A DNA stretch of 64,000 nucleotides from Salticus scenicus (taxonomy: Eukaryota > Arthropoda > Arachnida > Araneae > Salticidae), in NCBI GenBank assembly GCA_963930645.1, contig OZ005648.1, forward strand, positions 273,220,403-273,284,402, read 5' to 3'. The notes under the pieces were generated by a model. It was not told where the DNA came from and did no database searches. It saw only the letters and a list, made by a program, of their open reading frames with translations. This document shows positions 57,787-64,000 of the stretch, one piece after another (positions within the stretch are counted from its first letter, which is position 1; the number at the start of each line of letters is the position of its first letter). The position numbers and the translations under genes were made by a program.

Positions 57787-58209
57787 TTAAGCGAAAATAT
57801 CTTGTACCTTCACTTTCTTGGCTTTACGTCGAATGACTGCTTTGGTAGAACGCTTCCTCTTTTTATACCGGCGGCCCGATCCAATCATCGTCTTCACTTT
57901 AGTAGCGGCTTTGTCGGTTAACGTCTGTCCAGCTTCTTTTAATCTTCGCTTGGCGGCCATTTTAATGTCTTCTCCGCGAGACAGGTCACTTAACACGTTC
58001 ACGCCTGAATGAAACAACTGCTTGCCGACCGCTTTCGCTCCCGATTTGAAGAGGGGTACTGCTGCACGAAAAAGGGATCGAAACAGTCCACCGAATCCAT
58101 ATCCCTTTTGTAAAGTAGTGCCTTGATAATAATTTAGACCACTACCCGACTGATGGGAATAGTAATCTTCAAAAGATTTCGCACAACACTGGTAAGGAAC
58201 AAACATCAC
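57787..58209 (-). CDS. pVI/pX-like basic virion protein
   Basis: 140 residues. A Gly/Tyr-rich N-terminal part (GLNYYQG, GYGFGGLF, residues 24-43) leads into an amphipathic helix (LFRSLFRAAVPLFKSGAKAV). This is the layout of the small internal proteins of adintoviruses that resemble adenovirus pVI/pX. Near the C-terminus MIGSG (108-112) fits the adenain consensus (M/I/L)-x-G-x|G and would release a very basic tail (RRYKKRKR...). Start and the minor capsid stop overlap (ATGA-type), two bases before the major capsid start region. A DNA-condensing and membrane-active role is inferred. Confidence 0.8.
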   Translation of the reverse strand: MMFVPYQCCAKSFEDYYSHQSGSGLNYYQGTTLQKGYGFGGLFRSLFRAAVPLFKSGAKAVGKQLFHSGVNVLSDLSRGEDIKMAAKRRLKEAGQTLTDKAATKVKTMIGSGRRYKKRKRSTKAVIRRKAKKVKVQDIFA

Positions 58210-58952
58210 GAGAGGTATTTTTGACGAAAGTGAAGCTTCACGTACGAGCGCCCACGTTCAAATGGCGTGAGTTCGCCGAGGTGGTTCCTTATAACGATTT
58301 CCAAAGAGTCGAACGATTTTCGGCTGACAGGTAAATAGTGCGGTCGGTCAAATGTCTCACAAATCATTTCTCCATCTTTTCCCCTCACATTGACAATTCG
58401 TAAAAGGGGTGCTAACACATCTCCAATAATTTGGGGTTCGACAATATCCGAATAAACCAGCAACACTCTATAATGCGCACAGGGATCTGCGACATAGGTA
58501 CTAAAAATAGTTTGCTCGATATTTATATCCGGCGAGGCGATTTCACCTGGTTCGAATCCTAACATCTGCGCTATCCCCTCATGCAATATCAGCTTTGTTT
58601 TATCTTTCACGTTAATACACACCTTTTTCGTGTGCGGATCATAAGTGAAAGAAATTTTATTTTTAATCTCTTCAATAGACATTGCTTTTAAAATGTCATC
58701 AACCGATTCGTAAAAGCCAGGGGGAATTCTTCTACCAAACGGGGATTTCTGGTCATTCAAATCGAAACCAAATAAATTATTATTTTGATTCACATTATAC
58801 CAGGTGTGAGGGTAAATAAATTCGACAAGGCCTACTTCCCATTCCCCTTTCAATTCAACAGGGGCGGGTAATCGCGTAATAAAATGAGAAATTTTATTCT
58901 CAGGAAAATAATTCCGGGAACTGTCCGAAGGTAACGTCACGTAGAACGACAT
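58206..58952 (-). CDS. Penton-like minor capsid protein
   Basis: 248 residues from the Met of MSFYVTLPSD. An upstream in-frame Met (59030) exists, but the region before 58952 codes for the former integrase C-terminus in another frame, so the internal Met is preferred. The N-terminal pattern SFYVTLPSDSS...FPENKISHFITRLP and the block GEWEVGLVEFIYPHTWYN (residues 39-56) are those of Polinton minor capsid (penton) proteins with a single jelly roll. It would occupy the vertices. The frame is intact and overlaps the next gene by four bases. Confidence 0.88.
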   Translation of the reverse strand: MSFYVTLPSDSSRNYFPENKISHFITRLPAPVELKGEWEVGLVEFIYPHTWYNVNQNNNLFGFDLNDQKSPFGRRIPPGFYESVDDILKAMSIEEIKNKISFTYDPHTKKVCINVKDKTKLILHEGIAQMLGFEPGEIASPDINIEQTIFSTYVADPCAHYRVLLVYSDIVEPQIIGDVLAPLLRIVNVRGKDGEMICETFDRPHYLPVSRKSFDSLEIVIRNHLGELTPFERGRSYVKLHFRQKYLS

Positions 58953-58989
58953 GCTTTCAAATGATCTTTCAACAATCCAAACACTTGTT

Positions 58990-59066
58990 TTATAAGGCGA
59001 ATAAATCAGAGGATGGAATCCATTGGTCAAATTTGCTGGGATAACCTTTAAATTTTACTTTGTATT
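58990..59066 (-). pseudogene. Cut-off chromodomain end of the integrase
   Basis: Beyond the SINE the original integrase frame continues on the minus strand to a TAA at 58990-58992. It encodes a chromodomain-like end with aromatic residues in the expected YxVKFKGY and QW positions. The SINE insertion (59081-59187) disconnects it from the catalytic part. Confidence 0.8.
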
Positions 59067-59080
59067 CCACACGCTTTTTC

Positions 59081-59187
59081 GTACGGGCTAGGACCCCTTA
59101 GAAAGACCCCCACGGAGGGCATTCCCCCCCTAGGCCTAGGACACATCAGGAGTCAATCGGCCTTAAAGCCTACAACCAACCAACCAA
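59081..59187 (+). mobile_element. 5'-truncated SINE inside the Polinton
   Basis: Matches the 3' body of the SINE at 3088-3313 (CGGGCTAGGACCCCTTAGAAA, CCTAGGACACATC, CGGCCTTAAA) with a CAACCAACCAAC tail. It is flanked by a perfect 14-bp duplication ccacacgctttttc (59067-59080 and 59188-59201). The tRNA-like head is missing. Confidence 0.93.
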
Positions 59188-60151
59188 CCACACGCTTTTT
59201 CCGTATCCGCTTATCTAAAATCTTTTCAATCGTATAATTCTCTTTTGGTTTCACTTTCTGAAGTTCTTGAGGGTAAATGGTTCCTTTAATGGGTTCTTCT
59301 AACAGGTCCTTGATTCGGTAGACGGGAGGGTCTCTTCTCACACATTCAGTCACCACAAACACTTCTTCCGTCCAGTTCGTTTCATATCCTTTTTCGAAGG
59401 TTAATTTCTGCTTGGAAACTCGTACAACATCTCCCGGTTGAAACATGCAGGGTTTTCTTTTCGCATTTTGCATGTCACCGTATAAAGTATCCCATACATC
59501 GCTTTCATTTTCAGCGGTTACTTCAACTGGAGCTCTCTTGATACTTGAATGGTAAGTATGATTATAACTATGTAACAACTGATCCAACACGTCTAAATAG
59601 CGGTAGGTATGATTATGGGTAAAATATTTCCACATTTTCGTTTTCAAAGTTCGGTTAAATCGCTCCACGACAGATGCTTTCGTATTGTTATTCGTCGTAA
59701 AAAACCGCACGCCTTCTTCTTTCAAAAATTTTTGAAAAAGTCTGTTTTGATACTCTTTTCCGTCATCCGATTGCAGGGACTTGGGTTCCCTCGTTGCAAA
59801 AATAGACCGGAACGCCTTTACAATATCTTCACCCCGTTTTTGCTTCAAAGGGACCGCCCACGCAAATTTATACAGAATGTCTATACAAGTCAGGATGTAG
59901 CGGTACCCTTGATTGAACTTTTGCAAACTGCCGAGATCCACTAAGTCGGTCTGCCACTGTTGATCGATTGAATACACTATCACTCGATTGGTCGGGAACT
60001 TTCTTCGAACAGGTTTGTGCAACGTGTATGCATCGACTCCGCTCAGCCAGTCCTGAATCTTCTTCTTCGAGATTTTGCCTTTGGCAGCACGAAATAAGGC
60101 ATTTACACCACCAAAACTTCCTGCGTGACTGGGGTTCTGATACATCTCCAT
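59153..60151 (-). CDS. int: Retroviral-type integrase, C-terminus replaced
   Basis: 332 residues as it stands, ATG at 60151. The Polinton-specific N-terminal motif (GSFGGVNALFRA, residues 11-22; VDAYTLHKP, 39-47) precedes the RNase-H-fold core with D69 (WQTDL), D129 (QSDDGKEY) and E163 (VVERFN). An SH3-like basic region (KPCMFQPGDVVRVSK, about 245-260) follows. It would insert the element and make the 6-bp duplication. The last 14 or so residues come from the SINE at 59081-59187, which cut off the chromodomain (58990-59066). The catalytic core is intact, so strand transfer might survive, but chromatin targeting is probably lost. Confidence 0.93.
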   Translation of the reverse strand: MEMYQNPSHAGSFGGVNALFRAAKGKISKKKIQDWLSGVDAYTLHKPVRRKFPTNRVIVYSIDQQWQTDLVDLGSLQKFNQGYRYILTCIDILYKFAWAVPLKQKRGEDIVKAFRSIFATREPKSLQSDDGKEYQNRLFQKFLKEEGVRFFTTNNNTKASVVERFNRTLKTKMWKYFTHNHTYRYLDVLDQLLHSYNHTYHSSIKRAPVEVTAENESDVWDTLYGDMQNAKRKPCMFQPGDVVRVSKQKLTFEKGYETNWTEEVFVVTECVRRDPPVYRIKDLLEEPIKGTIYPQELQKVKPKENYTIEKILDKRIRKKRVVGWLVVGFKAD

Positions 60152-60373
60152 CGTTACAACACAAAATTTTATTATGACTCACATTCACACGAAAGCGCAT
60201 CATACCTTCCTCGTACGAAGATACGTTTTACAATGACTCACTAACGCAACGTCTCTCTTTATATACCTTATAAGTGCACTCACAAGCCTAGCTTCATGGC
60301 TTGATAAATAAAACCCTTATTTACTTATCAAGCCGTGAAACTATTTTACCTTCGGTTCGAATCTAACCCCCTA
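60152..60373 (-). promoter_or_regulatory. Putative promoter of the integrase/virion operon
   Basis: A TATA box on the minus strand (TATATAAA, 60258-60265) lies about 107 bases before the integrase ATG. A perfect inverted repeat with 10-bp arms GGCTTGATAA (60298-60307) and TTATCAAGCC (60325-60334) presents paired GATA sites, as in the other promoter regions of the element. The right TIR begins at about 60374. Confidence 0.5.
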
Positions 60374-60752
60374 CAAAAATTCGAAAAAATTTTGAAGTCC
60401 GCAAAATTGTGAAAAAAAATACTAATTCCGAAATTTATGAAAATAAATCTAACTCCTCAAAATTCCCTATAGATGGCACCACCAAACCTCATCCAAGATG
60501 ATATCCAAAGTTTCTATTCTTCCGGTGGCAACGTAAAGTTTTTTATTCTTCCGGTGGCAACGCTCTAAAAGTTTCTATTCTTCCGGTGGCAACACCCCCT
60601 CGTCCAAGATGATGACTAAGTAGTGTAAAAAGGAGACGTTGACCTGCACGGTGGAGGCGTAGAGGTGTAAGGGTGGTGGCGCGCCACCACCCTACGCCTC
60701 AATACGCCTCTACGCCTCCACCGTGCAGGTGAACTCTCCTTTTTACACTACT
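60374..60752. repeat. Polinton right terminal inverted repeat
   Basis: About 379 bp, inverted copy of 42636-43049, with three rather than four of the 32-bp subrepeats. Confidence 0.93.
60619..60752. repeat. 134-bp terminal palindrome, right end
   Basis: Inverted copy of 42636-42769, same stem, bulge and GGCGCGCC centre; it differs from the left copy at about one position near the tip. Confidence 0.95.
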
Positions 60753-60758
60753 GACATT

Positions 60759-61510
60759 TCCACAATCCGCATTCCAAGATGATAATGCATCTTACTAACA
60801 CGGCATCTGTGGTAAGTTTATTCACTTCAAATTGTCAAAATTTCCTATCCATTCCCATGAGAACCTATAATTCTGTATGTATTCATATCATTTTTCACTT
60901 TAAGTTAAATCCTACAAAAGATATATTAGACTTTATTTTTTACCAGACATAGAAATAGTCCTAATTGCGATCCGCTCGAAAATGTTTAGTCATAATAAGG
61001 CGCGGTGTGAGAGAGGAAGATTCGAAATTTGCAGCCCTACAACTTTGCAAGAACTAAAAAAACTATTTACAATATTTAGCACAGTGAAATTTTTGAGATT
61101 TATATCAAAGAACGGTAGAACACTATGCCACTGTGCGTTAAAGCAGTAATTCCATATAAACATGGAATTAACCCAATGCAGAATACATATTTTTATTTAA
61201 AAATTGCTTAGATCTAACAAATAAATAGATTTATTTCATATATTGAAATATAACTTCTTTATTTCATGTAATAAATCATAATAGAATAGAAAGTGTAAGG
61301 TTATTGCATTATGTTTAAAAAGAAAATTTTACGTAGATTTTTATAAAGTACCTCATAGAGTGTAATAAAGCGAATTATTAAATCAAAAATGTACATAGGT
61401 ATAATTTCATCCCTTTGGCATTATGCAAACATGACAGTTTTATTTGTTTCAACCATTAATTTTAAAGTTATTACAGATAAAAAATGTATGTCATTTTTTC
61501 TGGAGTGCGG

Positions 61511-61542
<32 letters not shown>

Positions 61543-61551
61543 CGCTTAGTG
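60759..61551 (+). pseudogene. Tc1 transposase relic, C-terminal part
   Basis: Just after the Polinton target duplication the frame reads FPQSAFQDDNAS (60762 on), the FQxDNA block of Tc1 transposases that directly follows the region interrupted at 42635. A TAA comes soon after and the rest is unrecognisable. The right inverted end lies near 61550 after a 30-base T run. Confidence 0.65.
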
Positions 61552-61565
61552 TATATATACATATA

Positions 61566-63511
61566 CTAGCAGGCTTTGCCCGCTTCGCTGGACATTAAAC
61601 TTAAATGAGTTGTCAAAATCCCATATCTTTATTAATAACCTAAATTCTCGCTGTGATTGGTAGAGGTTTTCTCGCTCGTAGCGTGAGGAGTCTGGGTCCC
61701 CACTGTCTTCGGCACAACTTACCGACTTCTTACTTCTCCTTCCTCAGCGGGTGAGTTCGAAGTTTTGCAAAATCCCACTAATGTACATAATGCGTACACT
61801 TAATGAATATCCGCACACCAAAATCCGCCATTCTAAGATAATTCAAAGCGAATTCAAACGGAAAAACATGTTTTTACACTTGTTTATTGCCCTCCGACTC
61901 CGAGAAGGAAGGGGGGGGGGATTTTGAATTTCGTGAAATCCAGTTACAATAAGTGCCGGATGCATACAAACAATTTACGCACCAAATTTCGTGACCACAG
62001 AAGTCTTTAATAGAAAATATTATAAATAAATAAATACAAAAAGCACAGCTTTAGTATGGGAACTCTTTGGTGACTTTAAATATTTTAAGCTATTTTTGCG
62101 ATGAACTGAATTTGCTATCTCAATTGTGCAATTAAAGATCTTGGCGAGAAACGTCCGAGCTACTTCGGTGCCGAATTTCAAATTTTGCCAAAGGGATCCA
62201 ATACTAAAGCTGTTCCATGCACAAAATAAATAAATAAATAAAATAAAATAAAATAATAAAATAAAAACTCTTTTCTGATATTTACAAAATAAAAATAAAA
62301 AATCTTAATAAAATCCAAATTATAATCATTTACAATTAAGGGGAGAACATAAAACAATCTCATAAGGTACATAATAACAAAAAAAATTTTTGTTTTACTG
62401 CAGGAAAGAAAAGTACTGCTTAATTAAATAAAAATATTAAACTAATGCCAACTATCTCTATGAAAATATTTATCCACGTGCAGATTCCTGCTTAAAAAAA
62501 TTCACGTGAAATTAAAAATATTTAACTTTATTTTTTGTAAAATAAAAAATATATATAAATGCGTATGTATAAATATAAAACCTTCTACCGAATCTGGGTT
62601 GAAAACGGAAAAAGGGTAAAATAAATTAGAAGTATCAGACCTATATTTATGAATTTGATACCAAATGAAAGGGGCGAATTTTCTGAATCCAGGGGTGCAA
62701 ACAGTTTTTCGATGCGACTATTAGATTTTTTAAAAATAACTAAAGTATGAAATTTAAGTGCAACGGAAAAACGTAAAAAGGAAAAAATAAATTAGAAGTA
62801 TCAGACTTATCGGTACAAATTCAGTACCAAATGAAAGGGGTGATTTTTTTTTTTATCCTGGGGTGTAAACAGTTTTTCGATACGACAATTAGATTTTTTA
62901 AAATTAACTAAAGTATAAAACTTAGATGGCAACACTTCATTTCAATCTTTTCATAATTTGTAGTGCGAATCACGCGAATACAAAAGTCTTTAACTTAAAA
63001 AATTATTTTTATATTTTATTTTTCCATTCAAAGCGTTTTAGTGAAAAAATATTTATGGCGCATGCGCAGGCGTTTTTTACCCACAATTTAAACACTAATC
63101 ATAATTTTGAAAATTTCTATAGATATAATCTTAAGTTGGGTGAAGACCTAAGTTTCTGCCAAGCGCCGTTGAATTCCGTCCAGCCGTTCTCGAGTGATGC
63201 CCGGACAAACGTATTTTAGTTTTTTACCCCCCATGGGGGAATGGGGGGGAATTTCTGAAAAGTTGATAGATATAATTTTAAGTTGGATGAAGACCTAAAT
63301 TCCTGCCAAGCGCCGTTGAATTCCGCCCAGCTGTTTTCATGTGATGCCCGGACAAAATAAACGACATACGGACACCATGACACACACACACACACAGGCA
63401 AAATTTTCTGAAGTCATTTTCGGCTTTCATGGGGTGTGAAACGTGAAGATATCGCAAATATTTTCGATTCCGACAAATTTACAGACAAAACTCTGATTTT
63501 ATTAATATAGA
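61566..63511 (-). mobile_element. Non-autonomous Helitron, copy 3
   Basis: On the minus strand the 5' end is TCTATATTAATAAAATCAGA (from 63511, preceded by A) followed by a TTTTGTCTGT block. The 3' end is CCAGCGAAGCGGGC..GCCTG then CTAG (61569-61566) then T. Ends and target match copies 1 and 2. The interior has two direct copies of a TAAGTTGGRTGAAGACCTAA and CAAGCGCCGTTGAATTCCG block (near 63135 and 63285) and a duplicated AAATTAGAAGTATCAGAC block (62622, 62787). No ORF. Confidence 0.72.
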
Positions 63512-64000
63512 TAAGCGTTTTATTTATTGTTGAAATAAAATTAAACAAAGATTATACAAAACCGATTAAAAATCCGATTAATCGACCGATTAATCGATTT
63601 ATGAACTACGATTAACCCAGTTAAAACTGTTAATCGATTCCCACCCCTAATAAAAATATGTTGGAAATAAACATTTGTCTATAGAAAATTTATTTTCTAA
63701 AACAAGAAATGTTTACGTAAATGAATAAAAATCTGGAGTGAATCCACTTGACTTTCCGAACATTGAGTAATTAACAGTTTTGTAGAAAAAGTGAAGAAAG
63801 AGGATTTGTTAAACAAACAAAAGAGAGAAAACCATAATAGCGTGTTTGAGTATTTTTCTCCATATATTACACGATGTTTTAGTTAACGCTACTGAACTTT
63901 GAGCCCATAGATCATAATGATAAAGAATTTTTCGTTGTGTCCCTGTAAAAACCTATAAATGCTAAATTCACCAAAATTCTTATAGTTAGTACAACAGTGA
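63512..64000 (-). repeat. Inverted copies of 39.6-41.2 kb repeats
   Basis: 63560-63650 has the GATTAATCG-rich end seen at 39606-39740. 63725-64000 is the inverted, roughly 90%-similar counterpart of about 40920-41195, including one unit of the 173-bp array. It continues past the window edge. Confidence 0.7.

Larger units (their letters stand above)
42636..60752 (-). mobile_element. Polinton (Maverick), complete, 18,117 bp
   Basis: Ends AG...CT are flanked by a perfect 6-bp duplication gacatt (42630-42635 and 60753-60758), the Polinton signature. Long inverted repeats (42636-43049 and 60374-60752) bound it. All eleven coding units are on the minus strand, with integrase at the right end and protein-primed DNA polymerase B at the left, and a virion module (penton-like, pVI/pX-like, major capsid, protease, ATPase) between. 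Most genes are intact; the known lesions are a SINE in the integrase 3' end and a frameshift in the AlkB-like gene. Intact ORFs and near-identical inverted repeats indicate a recent insertion. The same group has been described as adintoviruses when virion genes are present. Confidence 0.96.
41703..61551 (+). mobile_element. Tc1-like element split by the Polinton
   Basis: Inverted ends carry ACTAAGCG (41706 on; mirrored by CGCTTAGT ending 61550), each followed inward by a long A or T run and a GCACT-type block. Removing the Polinton and one copy of its target duplication leaves about 1.73 kb, the usual size of a Tc1 element. A decayed transposase reads toward the right on both sides of the insertion. 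Confidence 0.7.

Noticed and set aside
59868..60203. 111-codon minus-strand frame over the integrase start
   Set aside because: Out of frame with the integrase, no domain, no independent promoter.

Overview
The window is AT-rich, intron-bearing animal DNA made almost entirely of mobile elements. It contains tRNA-derived SINEs, Helitrons, hAT, Tc1/mariner and BEL/Pao elements, simple repeats and one complete Polinton (Maverick). This points to a metazoan, most likely an arthropod and possibly an arachnid; the taxon is an inference from TE content only. I found no host gene, no rRNA and no functional tRNA.

Layout. 1-7.2 kb: a Tc1-like inverted-repeat element (685-7247) carrying, nested inside one another, a foldback element, an hAT-like element (1690-3610, perfect 8-bp target duplication) and a tRNA-derived SINE. 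7.2-12 kb: non-coding, with one 150-bp MITE. 12.1-19.1 kb: a large long-arm foldback element (12088-19129) with a Helitron (16443-18763) inserted in its right arm. 19.5-26.1 kb: a full BEL/Pao LTR retrotransposon on the minus strand with 5-bp target duplications, inactivated by three TAG stops and one frameshift; its 5' LTR holds a 183-bp MITE, and a second copy of that MITE lies just outside. 26.6-31.4 kb: a THAP-domain relic, MITEs and minisatellite modules. 31.5-35.1 kb: a second Helitron. 35.8-38.7 kb: a minisatellite-rich element interrupted by a 1.6-kb inverted-repeat element that encodes a collapsed DUF7869-like protein. 38.8-42.6 kb: Helitron and SINE fragments, a minisatellite module and the left half of a decayed Tc1 element.

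42636-60752 is an 18,117-bp Polinton, flanked by a perfect 6-bp duplication (gacatt), that split the Tc1 transposase relic in two. All its genes are on the minus strand. In transcription order they are: retroviral-type integrase (its C-terminal chromodomain cut off by a SINE), penton-like minor capsid protein, pVI/pX-like basic protein, major capsid protein, adenain-like protease, packaging ATPase, two small conserved proteins, an AlkB-like dioxygenase fused to a PC4-like domain, and a four-exon protein-primed DNA polymerase with five N-terminal C2H2 zinc fingers. Integrase and polymerase would serve insertion and replication. The capsid, protease and ATPase genes form a compact virion module. 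The AlkB-PC4 protein is unusual cargo that would fit protection or handling of single-stranded or alkylated DNA. The terminal inverted repeats are unusual because the outer 134 bp of each end is itself a near-perfect palindrome.

60.8-64 kb: the right half of the Tc1 relic, a third Helitron (61566-63511) and inverted copies of repeats seen at 39.6-41.2 kb.

Most likely new here: the AlkB-PC4 Polinton cargo, the doubly palindromic Polinton ends, the DUF7869-like inverted-repeat element, and a recurring hairpin, microsatellite and minisatellite architecture shared by at least five otherwise different arrays.
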